Source: Symbiodinium natans
Taxonomy: Eukaryota > Sar > Dinophyceae > Suessiales > Symbiodiniaceae
Length of the DNA: 64,000 nt
Direction of reading: 5' to 3'
Assembly: GCA_905221605.1 (NCBI GenBank)
Contig: CAJNDS010002489.1
Coordinates: forward strand, 64,001-128,000
This document shows positions 50,519 to 60,182 of this stretch, piece after piece (the first letter of the stretch is position 1; the number at the start of each line of letters is the position of its first letter). The notes below the pieces were generated by a model. It was not told the DNA's origin. It searched no databases and saw only the letters and a program-made list of their open reading frames with translations. Made by a program: the position numbers and the translations under genes.

Positions 50519-50614
50519 CCTTTAATTAAGCTTAGAATTATCCCTAACATCCTTTAATTAAGCTTATAATTATCCCTAACATCCTTTAATTAAGCTTATA
50601 ATTGTCCCTAACAT
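50519..50614 (+). repeat. 32-bp tandem repeat, three copies
   Basis: CCTTTAATTAAGCTTATAAT plus TATCCCTAACAT, repeated at 50519, 50551 and 50583 with single-base changes. A G-rich stretch follows to 50720. Confidence 0.93.
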
Positions 50615-50787
50615 AGCCTTCATTCTGGGGGGAAGGGGGGGCGGGGGGGTTAGCATCGGGCCGGGGCGGGGGGGGTAGCGCAGAGGAGGAGGGGGGTGGG
50701 GGGGGGGTGGGGGGGCGGGTAGTGGGCAACCCATGAAATGTGCGCATGCGCTGCCTGACTGCCCTTGGCGCAGTCAGCTCGGCTATG

Positions 50788-50903
50788 CTTGAAGGATCAT
50801 GAGTTTCATTGGTAGCTGCAAGCGGGGGTATGATAAGCAGGATAACTGATAAATAACCTTACTTGAGGTACTTGGAACCAAACTTATATCTACCCATGAA
50901 CCC
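50788..50903. repeat. family A element, diverged
   Basis: GCTTGAAGGATCATGAGTTT and ATCTACCCATGAACCCTGAA ends, running into CCCTAAA. Confidence 0.65.
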
Positions 50904-51006
50904 TGAACCCTAAACCCTAAAACCCCAAAACCCTAAACATGTAGGTCATTAGCCCTCCTGGGCCCGCGGCGGCTTGGGTGAGGCCTTCTTCGGCGCAGCA
51001 GAGAGC

Positions 51007-51138
51007 CTTAGTTGCTGAGTTCATAAGCCCCCCTAAACCCTAAACCCTAAACCCCAAACCCTAAACCCTAAACCCTAAACCCTACACCCTAAACCCTAAA
51101 CCCAAACAAAGTAAAGTGTGCTCACTCAGCTACTAAGG
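51007..51138. repeat. family J element with telomere-like array inside
   Basis: CCTTAGTTGCTGAGTTCATA and CTCACTCAGCTACTAAGG ends enclose CCCTAAA units (51033-51107) in place of the loop seen at 42916-43017. Confidence 0.75.
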
Positions 51139-51146
51139 AGCTCAGC

Positions 51147-51548
51147 CTCGGCGGATGTCGCGTCTGGCATCATCGTCCGCCTTGGCCGCGCTTTGTGGGT
51201 GGCAAGAGCGGCGGCGGCGGCCTGGCAGAGAGTCTGAGAAAGTAGGATTTAGGGTTTAGGGTTTAGGGCTTAGGGTTTAGGGCTGCGCGGTGTGGTGGGT
51301 TGTAGGAGCGCAGGCAGACTTCTGGAATACTTTTCCTCACGTACCAGATAACTCATATATGCCCCGCAATGTGGGCGAAAGGCGGGAGGTAGAAAAACGC
51401 CGTAAGCCCTCGAACGCAGGCTTCCGTGGACCTGTGTCGCGAGCGCCATGGACAATGTGCGACTGCGACTTGAGTTTCAGATTCTAGGGGGCCTATCCCT
51501 AAACCCTAAACCCTAAACCCTGCTTGGGGGGAACGAGCTGGTCCGAGT
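51147..51548 (-). CDS. three-exon gene fragment, function unknown
   Basis: Exons in sense order are 51519-51548 (TRTSSFPPSR), 51345-51431 (VHGSLRSRAYGVFLPPAFRP, HCGAYMSYL) and 51147-51221 (AAAAALATHKARPRRTMMPD, ATSAE), all phase 0. Donors are GTTTAGG, the near-consensus GTACGTGAGG, and GCTGAG leading straight into the family J element. Telomere-like arrays sit in both internal introns. Confidence 0.6.
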
Positions 51549-52211
51549 CTGGGGTTCAAAAGGGACAAGGGGCTGAGGGGGTTTGGGCGTTTAGGGCTTC
51601 ACTCCCCAGCTCTACGGACTTTGTGTTTAGGGTTTAGGGTTTAGGGTTTAGGGTAGAGTCCATACTGCACGTGGCTTCGGGTGGCAGAGGGGCGCGCTTT
51701 TTCTTTGTTGCGGGTGCGGTAGGGGCGCGTTTTTTCTTGTGCTGCTGGTGCGGGGTCGCTTTTGTTGTTTTCTCTATATTTTAGTATGAAAACCTTTATT
51801 GTCTCTGTATTTTAGGGTTTAGGGTTTAGGGAGACCCCAAGTAGCTTTCGAGGTAAAGAGGGAAAGAGAGCGAGAGTTTAGGGTTTATGCTTGGGGATTT
51901 AGGGCTTAGGGTGTAGGGTTTAGGGGTTTCAGTACGATGCCACGATGCGAAATTTTAAGGAATCAGGAGAGTCCTTCCGCGGCATTCCTACAGTGTTCGG
52001 ATAACCGGCTCCTGCGACTGTGTGGCTCGAGTCCTAGCAGAAGCTGCCGCAGATGCCCCAAATCCCTAAGGCCCTAGAATCCAGAAAGAAGAGCCTGAAC
52101 CGTAGACATTAACCACAACCCCCGCCCGGGCCCCACCCTGAACCGTAAACCCTATACCCTGTACCCTGTACCCTAAACCCAAACGCCAGCCTCCTGTGCC
52201 TCCTTGGGCAG

Positions 52212-52265
52212 CATTTCATGAAGGCCTCATTCGCTGTGAGCTATAACTTTCAGGATGTCTTTGGG
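52212..52265 (+). CDS. exon with strong acceptor
   Basis: After CTCCTGTGCCTCCTTGGGCAG reads HFMKASFAVSYNFQDVFG with donor GTTTAGGG, 18 complete codons. The minus strand can be read as NEAFMKCCPRRHRRLA. Confidence 0.45.
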
Positions 52266-52279
52266 GTTTAGGGTTTATG

Positions 52280-53107
52280 CAATCTGAAAGGATGTTTTTG
52301 GGGTTTGGGGCTTAGGATTTAGGGTTAAGGTTTTTTTGGCTGTCAGGGCTGAAGGTTACCCAAGGAATGTGCTAGATTAAGACCAGTATAGAGCTTCGAG
52401 TACGATCGCTTGCAGTTTCCTAACCAACTTTCAGGTCTGGGGTTTTGCGGTTGTCTGCGAAGGTCCTGGGGCGTGTACATAAGCTTGTCAGACTCTTGCC
52501 TCGGGACAGGCAATGCTACTAAGGCAGGTTACCAGCAAGCTTCGGAATTGGACATCACTGTGCCGTAGGCTCTCAGCATGATCTGCGGCATCGAATCAAG
52601 TCCGTGTCGCGATCACTACATCAACTTTAGCAGGTGTCGGAAAGGCTCGCGAAGGATCATGCAAAGCTCAAGCACTGTGCATTAAGTAGTTGGAGGATGC
52701 CCCCAAACCTGAGCAGCACGCCCCAGGGTGACAACCATGCACTGCAAAAGAAAAACCAAGCTCCCCAAATCAACCACTAGACTCCCTAGAGCCCAAAACT
52801 TTTCAAGACAGGCGACGCAGCGCAGTCCTTGAACTCGACGAACTTGCAGCCATTTCAGCAGCGGCCTGGCTGTGGTGGTTTAGGGTTTAGGGTTTAGGGT
52901 TTAGGGCCTAGGGTTTAGGGGGTTTTCCAGGAGGTCTTTGGCAGTGGCTGATCTCTGGGGAAGGGCTCCTGGAGACCAGGAAACCCAAGACAAGCAAACA
53001 TTCCCTCCAGAAGTGCATCTAAAACATTCTCAAACCAACCCCGCAAACCCTGAACCTTTAAACCCTAAACCCTAATCCCTAATCCCTAAACCCTAAACCC
53101 TCAAATA
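52280..53107. other. no exon assigned
   Basis: Unique sequence with TTTAGGG array 52878-52920 and CCCTAAA array 53050-53103; open frames are short. Confidence 0.35.
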
Positions 53108-53341
53108 TCAAATCACGCGCCCTGAAGCCTCAGCCCTAGGATGTCTCTCGGCTAGCGCCTCAAGCGCAGTCTTCTCCGGATTTTGCACGGCCGGCATCAT
53201 GCGAGACCTCTTCATCATGGCTTTGTCCTGGCACGGATGTGGAAGGTCGCCTCTGTACATGCTTCGCACATGCAAGCCCCGGATTGGATCAAGGCAAACT
53301 GAAAGTGGTACAACACCTCCCAAGTTTTTGCGCCAAACAAC
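53108..53341 (-). CDS. terminal exon, 77 residues, function unknown
   Basis: After CAGCTGTTGTCAG reads VVWRKNLGGVVPLSVCLDPI, RGLHVRSMYRGDLPHPCQDK, AMMKRSRMMPAVQNPEKTAL and ends AEASGRVI plus TGA. One of the longest clean coding stretches; may extend further upstream in the same frame. No domain assigned. Confidence 0.65.
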   Translation of the reverse strand, partial: VVWRKNLGGVVPLSVCLDPIRGLHVRSMYRGDLPHPCQDKAMMKRSRMMPAVQNPEKTALEALAERHPRAEASGRVI

Positions 53342-53753
53342 CTGACAACAGCTGAGGTTTATGAGGTGTGGTTTGGGGGGATGGGGGTAACCGGCCTTTC
53401 CAAGGAAGCCTTTAATGTCTAAGCCTCTACGCATGTGTGCATGACTGAAATGTATACTTGTGCCATGTGACAGTGATCTGTCGTCGCCACACGTAATCTA
53501 AGTGCTCTGTTGACTTCATGGAAAAGGGGTCACAGTCAGGAGATGGAGGATAGCGAGGCGTATATGCAACTATTTAGGGTTTGGGGTTTCGTAGTCATGA
53601 TACCAGTGCATGTAGCAGCTCGAGTGTGCGGTTGTGCTTGTGTGCGTGCGTGGGCGCTGTCAGCAGAGGGCTGGGGAGACGGGACACATCACTCGGTCGC
53701 TCCGGCGGTGTTGCAAGGGTATGAGGACTCATCAACCCCTGTACACGTGCTTT

Positions 53754-53860
53754 CTAGACCCAAGTAACCCGGGAATAACAAGGTTTCCCTTTGGATTTAA
53801 AAGGGGCTTATAAGGGAACCTGACGCCTAAAAAAAGAGAATAAGAGCCTGATCTGGGTCC
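53754..53860. repeat. family F element with duplicated right end
   Basis: CTAGACCCAAGTAACCCGGG start, GAGCCTGATCTGGGTCC end. The right end recurs at 53899-53934 after a CCCTAAA array. Confidence 0.8.
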
Positions 53861-54001
53861 GACCTGTACCCTAAACCCTAAACCCTAAACCCTAAACCCG
53901 AAAAAAAGGGGAATAAGGGTCTACTCTGGGTCCTAGCCAGTGAAAACATCTCAAACCTTAGTCCGCCAAGAAAGGCAAGGAACCTGCGAGCCCAATCCGG
54001 C

Positions 54002-54070
54002 TTAGGGTTTAGGGTTTAGGGTTTAGGGTTTAGGGTTTAGGGTTTAGGGTTTAGGGTTTAGGGTTTCGGG
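54002..54070 (+). repeat. telomere-like array (TTTAGGG)n
   Basis: Nine units; a second array lies at 54160-54212. Confidence 0.95.
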
Positions 54071-54332
54071 TTACCCGACTAGCCACAGCACTGCGGGGAC
54101 TTCGGGGGGTTTCGACTCTCGCACCTGCGCAAGGCCGGCAAGGGTCTTCAGGGAGTTCGGGTTTGGGGTTTGGGGTTTGGGGTTTAGGGTTTAGGGTTTA
54201 GGGTTTAGGGAGGAATTCGGGGTCTTGGGCAAGGGAATCCAAACTTCCAAATCCATGATAATCTCAGAAATAAATACTAAATCACAAAGTCTAACTCTGA
54301 ACCCGACTGAATCTCTGGATGCTACCAACAAG

Positions 54333-54431
54333 CTCCACGCTAATGCAACCTTCGTGGTTGATTTCGCACGCCTGTGGCGAGCGCATCTGCATCTGCTGTG
54401 CTGCCAGTCGTTGCCTTGTTGTGGCTTTAAG
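54333..54431 (+). CDS. exon, cysteine-rich
   Basis: After CTACCAACAAG reads LHANATFVVDFARLWRAHLH and LLCCQSLPCCGFK, with a GC donor. Thirty-three complete codons. The minus strand has a shorter candidate (MRSPQACEINHE). Confidence 0.45.
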
Positions 54432-54796
54432 GCGTGGGGGCTTTAGGGTTCATGAACTCCGCACAGCCCCCTGAAACCCTGAAACCCTGAAACCGTGAGA
54501 TGCGACTATGATCAGTATGATCAAATGGCGCGGGCCATAGAGGGGCGATGAATTGTCGCGGTTAACAGGAACCGATGGCAGAGCGGATTTGAGGAGCTAG
54601 GGGGAGGCTTATTGTGCACGCAGCCCGCCTGTCGCCCATGGCCATCGGAATGGGAGAAATCTGGCCCACTGAAGATGGCACCTTGAGCATATGGCCAAAC
54701 CCCCTAAACTTCCCTAAGCCCTAAACCCCTAAACGCAAAAAAAAACCTTGAACCCGGAAACACTGAGCCGCTGAGCTCCCCATCCCAGCTCTAAAC

Positions 54797-54870
54797 GGTT
54801 TTGGGGGCTATGGTATACTAAAAACGGGACCATAAGGGAATCGACTAGTAATTCTTCCGACCCCTATATT
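54797..54870. repeat. family C element
   Basis: GTTTTGGGGGCTATGGTATA and TTCTTCCGACCCCTATATTA. Confidence 0.8.
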
Positions 54871-54929
54871 AGGTTTTGTCCTGCTTCCGTGTCGCTGCTC
54901 TCGGGGTCCAGGAGCCCTAAACCCTAAAC

Positions 54930-55048
54930 GCTCCGACCGCGCGTTAAGCCGCGCCCAGAAGCTTTTCTGCGGAGTGCCAGCGCTGTTTCTATCGCGCCTG
55001 CCACGCTTTTGGAGCTTGGCAAGCGGCTGAGCGGCAACCATTGCACAA
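54930..55048 (-). CDS. exon ending at telomere-like repeat
   Basis: After AAGATTTTTAAG reads VQWLPLSRLPSSKSVAGAIE, TALALRRKASGRGLTRGRS with donor GTTTAGGG. It lies downstream of the transposase-like frame but need not belong to it. Confidence 0.55.
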
Positions 55049-55250
55049 CTTAAAAATCTTGGAATTTTAAGTTGCGGGAAGCGGTGGAAGGTAGAGACAA
55101 GACAGGAGTTGTCGGCAGGAAGTGCTGAGCGTCCCACGCAGGGTAGTACGGGATGATAAGTGGCAGTCTGGGATGCATGCAGTGGGGAAGAGCTAGAAGC
55201 AGCGTTTTTGGGCACTATAAATTCAGCGAATCTTTGAGGGTTCGAGGGAT

Positions 55251-56738
55251 CTAAAGTTCCAGCAACTCCCAAGGCCGATCTTCCGTGAGTTGATCATAAG
55301 GGTCCACACCCAAACGATCAACGTTCCACGCTTGGTATGCCCTGAAGGCTTGGAGAAGATTCAGGAGGCCTGGTCTGTGCAGGGACCATTGCGCGGCCAA
55401 AAACGATTTGGAGACTGTCTTAGCAGCGTCTCGACCAAGACGATTGACACGCCGAAGTTGATTCTTCGCCTGGCTGAACACAGCCTCGGCGGGGTTATCC
55501 CCCCCGAGGACCTGAAACGTGTGGCTGGTTTCGTGGACCGTCTTCTGGCCACCTTTGCCTTTGGCAAACTTACGAAACGTCTTGAGGTGCTCGGGTGAAA
55601 GGTTCTTCTTGCGCAGGCTCAGCAAGGGCGTGAACTCCTCGCGGCTATGGCACGCCGCGCTGGCCATGGCCCCAACTGCTGCCGCCCCTGACTGCAGCGC
55701 GGGTCCGGAGTCGGCTCCCAGAAAGCAGCAAAAATCGTGCAGGCATGGATGCTCTGGCCATTCGCACGCACTGGTAACACGGACGTTCTCATCGCGCGGG
55801 CATGGATGCTCTGAAGTCTGGCCACTCGCGCGCACTGGTACCACGGACGTTCTCATCCTGCGGGCATGGATGCTCTGGCCATTCGCACGCACTGGTAACA
55901 CGGACGTTCTCATCGTGCGGGCATGGATGCTCTGGCCACTCGCACGCACTGGTACCACGGACGTTCTCATCGCGCGGGCATGGATGCTCTGGCCATTCGC
56001 TCGCACTGGTAACACGGACGTTCTCATCCTGCGGGCATGGATGCTCTGGCCACTCGCACGCACTGGCACCACGGACGTTCTCATCGCGCGGGCATGGATG
56101 CTCTGGCCACTCGCACGCACTGGTACCACGGACGTTCTCATCCTGCGGGCATGGATGCTCTGGCCACTCGCACGCACTGGTACCACGGACGTTCTCATCC
56201 TGCGGGCATGGATGCTCTGGCCACTCGCACGCACTGGTACCACGGACGTTCTCATCGTGCGGGCATGGATGCTCTGGCCACTCGCACGCACTCCTACCAC
56301 GGACGTTCTCATCGTGAGGGCATGGATGCTCTGGCCACTCGCACGCACTGGTACCACGGACGTTCTCATCGTGCGGGCATGGATGCTCTGGCCACTCGCA
56401 CGCACTGGTACCACGGACGTTCTCATCGTGCGGGCATGGATGCTCTGGCCACTCGCACGCACTCCTACCGCGGACGTTCTCATCGTGAGGGCATGGATGC
56501 TCTGGCCACTCGCACGCACTGGTACCACGGACGTTCTCATCGTGGGGGCATGGATGCTCTGGCCACTCGCACGCACTGGTACCACGGACGTTCTCATCGT
56601 GAGGGCCATTCGCATACCCCCCACCCCCACAAACCAAGTGCTTTGAGCAGCTGTACATGTCCGAATCGTGAGGGCCATTCGCATACCCCCCACCCCCACA
56701 AACCAAGTGCTTTGAGCGGCTGTACATGTCCGAACCAA
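55251..56738 (-). CDS. probable DDE-transposase C-terminus fused to a minisatellite frame
   Basis: A single open frame of 495 codons. The last 160 codons, from about 55740 to the stop at 55251, look like a real protein: SREEFTPLLSLRKKNLSPEH, VLGGDNPAEAVFSQAKNQLR, SLHRPGLLNLLQAFRAYQ. The N-x-A-E-x-x-F-S-x-x-K pattern resembles the region around the last catalytic Glu of ISXO2/IS1595-like (Merlin-type) transposases; the N-terminal catalytic part is not present. The first two thirds are translated 57-bp and 69-bp repeats and are probably not functional protein. Confidence 0.5.
   Translation of the reverse strand: MVRTCTAAQSTWFVGVGGMRMALTIRTCTAAQSTWFVGVGGMRMALTMRTSVVPVRASGQSIHAPTMRTSVVPVRASGQSIHALTMRTSAVGVRASGQSIHARTMRTSVVPVRASGQSIHARTMRTSVVPVRASGQSIHALTMRTSVVGVRASGQSIHARTMRTSVVPVRASGQSIHARRMRTSVVPVRASGQSIHARRMRTSVVPVRASGQSIHARAMRTSVVPVRASGQSIHARRMRTSVLPVRANGQSIHARAMRTSVVPVRASGQSIHARTMRTSVLPVRANGQSIHARRMRTSVVPVRASGQTSEHPCPRDENVRVTSACEWPEHPCLHDFCCFLGADSGPALQSGAAAVGAMASAACHSREEFTPLLSLRKKNLSPEHLKTFRKFAKGKGGQKTVHETSHTFQVLGGDNPAEAVFSQAKNQLRRVNRLGRDAAKTVSKSFLAAQWSLHRPGLLNLLQAFRAYQAWNVDRLGVDPYDQLTEDRPWELLEL
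55743..56600 (+). repeat. 57-bp minisatellite, 15 units
   Basis: Units contain GGACGTTCTCATC and GCATGGATGCTCTGGCCACT and differ at a few fixed positions. Fifty-seven is divisible by three and the unit lacks stops in several frames, so long frames appear on both strands. Unit 2 carries a 7-bp insertion (about 55814-55820) that shifts the frame. Confidence 0.97.
56601..56738 (+). repeat. 69-bp tandem duplication and degenerate 30-bp units
   Basis: Two copies at 56601 and 56670 containing ACAAACCAAGTGCTTTGAGC; shorter ACCAAGCG...ACATGTCC units continue to about 56815. Confidence 0.95.
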
Positions 56739-56890
56739 GCGCTTTCAGCGGCTCGACATGTCCCAAACCAAGCGTTTGACATGTCCCAAACCAAGCGTTT
56801 TGTGCGGCTTTACGTGTGGTCGGAAGGCTAAACCCTAAACCCTAAACCCTTTTGGAAGCAAGTCATGCCCGTAAGAATCCCTCGCCCAAG

Positions 56891-56964
56891 GCGCTGGAGA
56901 CGGCGGTAGCGAGCATGGAGCATCCCCAACCTTATCGCTTCTGGGAAAGCTCTGATCATCCGCG
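56891..56964 (+). CDS. exon, paralogue of 61960-62023
   Basis: After CCCTCGCCCAAG reads ALETAVASMEHPQPYRFWES to HP, with donor GTGGGGAGG. Nearly the same 50 bp recur at 61960, with an in-frame six-base difference. Confidence 0.55.
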
Positions 56965-57118
56965 GTGGGGAGGGATTTAGGGTTTAGGGTTCAGGGTTTA
57001 GGGTCTCAGAATTGCAACGGTAGTAACATCTATCAGCTAGGCCATGGGACAACGGTCCAGTGCAAAAATGAAGGGGCTGTCCAGCACCAAGGTCCCTAAA
57101 CGCCCTTTACCCGAAACC

Positions 57119-57229
57119 CTACTTGAAGGTTCGTGGGTAGTTCTAGTTAGGTTCTAAGTTCTAACCATTTAGAAACATTGTTACCCTTCTTACAACCCCA
57201 CTTATAACTACCCATTGACCTTCAAGTAG
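57119..57229. repeat. family A element, complete
   Basis: CTACTTGAAGGTTCGTGGGT and ACCCATTGACCTTCAAGTAG ends. Confidence 0.92.
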
Positions 57230-57458
57230 CCGGGTCAAACCCATGTCCTCAAGCCCAAAAAGCAATGGCTTCCCAGCCTCCCAGCGTCCTCACTCCTTAA
57301 CTCCTGAAAACCACCCGAACCCGAACGAAAACTTGAAAAGCTCTCAGGCAAGCACGCAAGAAAGGCCTCCCAAAATGCACAAACCCCTAAGCCTTTTTTG
57401 AGCTGGACTTGCTGACTGCCAGACGCCCGCCTATACCTGAAACCCTAAACCCTAGCAC

Positions 57459-57508
57459 TCGTGCTGCACTTGCCGCCACCAATCCCCAACCCCTCCGCCA
57501 TTCTCCCA
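57459..57508 (-). CDS. exon between inverted telomere-like repeats
   Basis: After CACTCCTCAAG reads WENGGGVGDWWRQVQH with donor GTGCTAGGGTTTAGG. Confidence 0.45.
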
Positions 57509-57820
57509 CTTGAGGAGTGCACCGCACCCGTGAGAGCTCCGTAGGGCCAGCCCTTTCGAGGGCGTGATGCGGTTTAGGGTTTAGGGTTGAGGGTTGAGGG
57601 CATGGTGCCTTAATAGGGGCCCTTGCTCTCTTTAAAGGGATCTGAAGTAAAAGCCCTTTGGGCTTTGTAGGGTATGTAGGGGGTTTACAAGGGGTCCCCT
57701 TTTAAGGGCCCTATGAAGGGACCATGTAACTACCCAAAGAACTTTGGGTATGAAGGTTTTGGGCTTTGGGAGGGAGGATGCTGAGGTGAAGGTTAGGGCC
57801 TCATAGCCTTAGGACTGGAG

Positions 57821-57910
57821 TACTTGGAGGTTCATGGGTAGTCATAAGTGGGGTTATAAGCAGGGTAGTGCAGATAACTTTCTTGGGGGCAGTTATAACC
57901 CACCTAAGTC
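57821..57910. repeat. family A element, right end lost
   Basis: TACTTGGAGGTTCATGGGTA at the left; the right arm stops at TTATAACCCACCTAAG. Confidence 0.8.
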
Positions 57911-58091
57911 AGGGCGCTTTCGTGCCTCATAGGGCTCTGGGCTCATGGCTGTAGAACTTCAAATTGGAAGTCACCCGGGGAGAGGATTCCGGGTTGTGTG
58001 TTTACCTGAAGCCTCAACGCACGGCTGTAGTGAAGACAACACGAATTTCCCCTTGGATTTCACATCAACACATTCCTGAAAGGCAACTATA

Positions 58092-58226
58092 GAAACCGCT
58101 GAGGGGCCTGAATAATTAGAATAGGGTTGTTGGGGGCTTTTCTAGCATAATTATAGAGGGACCTTAAGGGAATACTAGTAGCAATTGTTCCGACCCCTAT
58201 ATTTTCGAAACCGCTGAGGGGCCTGA
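58092..58226. repeat. family C element with 20-bp flanking duplication
   Basis: The element 58106-58206 is flanked by GAAACCGCTGAGGGGCCTGA at 58092-58111 and again at 58207-58226. Confidence 0.88.
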
Positions 58227-58298
58227 GGGATGTCAGGCAGCCCGGCGGCCCCGGCACAGCCGCTGGCCAAGGCCTGCTTTGGGGGTTTCATGGGTTTG

Positions 58299-58503
58299 GG
58301 TTTAGGGTTTAGGGTTTAGGGTTTAGGGTTTAGGGTTTAGGGTTTAGGGTTTACGGTTTACGGTTTAGGGTTTAGGGTTTAGGGTTTAGGGTTTAGGGTT
58401 TTAGGGTTTAATCGCTCACACTCGGACAAGCCAGGCGAGGCAGGGTTTAGGGTTTAGGGTTTAGGGTTCAGGGTTCAGGGTTCAGCGTTTAGGGTTTAGG
58501 GTT
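58299..58503 (+). repeat. two telomere-like arrays (TTTAGGG)n
   Basis: 58299-58410 has about 16 units with TTTACGG variants; 58443-58503 has eight, some TTCAGGG. Confidence 0.95.
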
Positions 58504-58592
58504 GCTCCCCCTTACACAAACAGTCCGTAAAAGGGATTCTAGTACCCCCTATTCAAATCCCTATTGAGGACTGTTAGTATAAGGGGGAACAT
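58503..58592. repeat. family B palindromic element
   Basis: GCTCCCCCTTACACAAACAG and GTTAGTATAAGGGGGAACAT ends, joined to the array on its left. Confidence 0.9.
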
Positions 58593-58756
58593 CGGGGGGG
58601 GTTTTGGAGGTTTTGGGGTTTTGGGTTTTTTGCACCTGCAGAAAAGGGCTTAGGGCTTCGGTTTTGGGGTTGGGGGCTGTTGGTTCCTTGAAGCAGCAAG
58701 GCTTGGGGTTTAGGACGCCTTGCTCTCTCGGCTCAGCACATGCACGCTACTTGCAG

Positions 58757-58828
58757 GGCATCCTATGTAAGGTTGCAGTAGAGCCGCTGGCATACCCTGC
58801 TCAAGGCAGTTCTACCAGAGACCCATGA
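58757..58828 (+). CDS. terminal exon, 23 residues
   Basis: After ATGCACGCTACTTGCAG reads GILCKVAVEPLAYPAQGSST RDP plus TGA. Confidence 0.45.
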   Translation, partial: GILCKVAVEPLAYPAQGSSTRDP

Positions 58829-58835
58829 GGATGTG

Positions 58836-58891
58836 CCCCTAAAAGGTTCCCTTACATCCTCTTAATCTGGCCCTTATGTTCCCTTAGCCCG
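58836..58891. repeat. family H element
   Basis: CCCCTAAAAGGTTCCCTTAC and CTGGCCCTTATGTTCCCTTA. Confidence 0.75.
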
Positions 58892-58971
58892 AGATAGAGT
58901 CCACTCACCTGCAAAGGACGGTAGCCCAGACGCGCTAAACCTATAAAGACCCCTCCTCGCAGCGCAAGAGC

Positions 58972-59175
58972 ATGTTCCTAACAGCCCCCAGACACCCCTG
59001 GAACCGTCATGGCCCTGAAAACGCACATTTAAGGCCACGCCTCAGCATTGCACAACTGATCAACTCCCAAGCCGCAAACCCCTTCGACACAAAAAACCCA
59101 AATAACCAGCTTCCTTGGTCTCGCCAGACGCGGGGGAGTTCCCCAAAAGGCTGTAAGTCCGAAATGGCTTCATAA
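58972..59175 (+). CDS. 67-residue frame or terminal exon
   Basis: ATG to TAA: FLTAPRHPWNRHGPENAHLR, PRLSIAQLINSQAANPFDTK, NPNNQLPWSRQTRGSSPKGC. It may be a complete small ORF or a last exon after GCGCAAGAG. No domain recognised. Confidence 0.5.
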   Translation: MFLTAPRHPWNRHGPENAHLRPRLSIAQLINSQAANPFDTKNPNNQLPWSRQTRGSSPKGCKSEMAS

Positions 59176-59207
59176 GATAAGTCCTAGGCGTTGGCTCGGG
59201 GCATGCT

Positions 59208-59292
59208 TTTAGGGTTTAGGGTTTAGGGTTTAGGGTTAAGGGTTAAAGTTAAGGGTTATAGGTTATAGGGTTTAGGGGTTTAGGGTTTAGGG
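59208..59292 (+). repeat. telomere-like array (TTTAGGG)n, degenerate middle
   Basis: About 11 units, some TTAAGGG or TTATAGG. Confidence 0.92.
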
Positions 59293-59821
59293 TTCCCCGA
59301 AACCTCAACTCCCTTGGCCTGGAGAAAGGCCGCACCGGGCACGGCCTCGGAACACCAGCGAAGGGTTTGTTGCAGGGTCTAAACTATCTCATCTCAAACT
59401 CTGCACCATTGTTGGGGTACTTCTACAAATCATCATACTTGCTCCTTCTTGGGTTAAAGCATTTATGAAGATGTAAAATGATTTCCAACAATGACCCATT
59501 TCTGAGCTTAGGGTGGCACCGTCACCCCAGTAAATGATGACGTCTTTGCCGTAGCGAATATCGCAACCATGCTATCCTCTCGCCGGGCAAGACAACCCTG
59601 CCAAACTGCAAAAGTTACAGACCCCCCACCCTCAAACCCGCAAGTCCGAACCGCACAACCCTGAAATTATGCACAAACTGCAAAGCCCCGCTCGATTTGA
59701 ACTCAGGAGTTTAAGGGTTTTGGGCGGGAAACCCAGAGCCCTGAAAATCCGCAGCAGTCTAAAAGTAGAGGGTGTAGGGTTTAGGGTTTGGGGTTTAGGA
59801 TTTGGGGAAAAGGGTCTAGGG

Positions 59822-59947
59822 CTACTTGAAGGTTCACGGGTAGTTATAAGTAGGGTTGTAAGTACCCTAAGTAAGGTTATAACCAGCTATAATTCTAGCT
59901 ACCCTACTGATAACACCACTTAGAACTACCCATGAACCTGCAAGTAG
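59822..59947. repeat. family A element, complete
   Basis: CTACTTGAAGGTTCACGGGT and ACCCATGAACCTGCAAGTAG ends with a central ATAATTCTAGCTACC. Confidence 0.92.
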
Positions 59948-60182
59948 CCCTACACCCTAAACCCCCAAGTAGTGCTTGGGGGGGGGGGAGTTTTTGCAAC
60001 CGGAGACCTCGTGGAGAACCATGAAGAAGAGGCTAAAGGCTTTTAAATGGTCAGTTTTCGAAACTATGGTCCCTTTAGGAGTTACTGTGATAAGGCGGCG
60101 AGGGAACTGACCAAACAGGTTTCGTTTTGCAAAGAGAGAGAGAGAGAGAGAGTCAGAGTCGGAGTCACTGTAGGGTTTGCAG

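Noticed and set aside
50519-50614. CRISPR-like array
   Set aside because: Three tandem copies without spacers, in a eukaryotic context.
55519-56831. Long plus-strand frames of up to 375 codons
   Set aside because: They exist only because the 57-bp unit has no stop and is divisible by three; no protein-like sequence flanks them on that strand.
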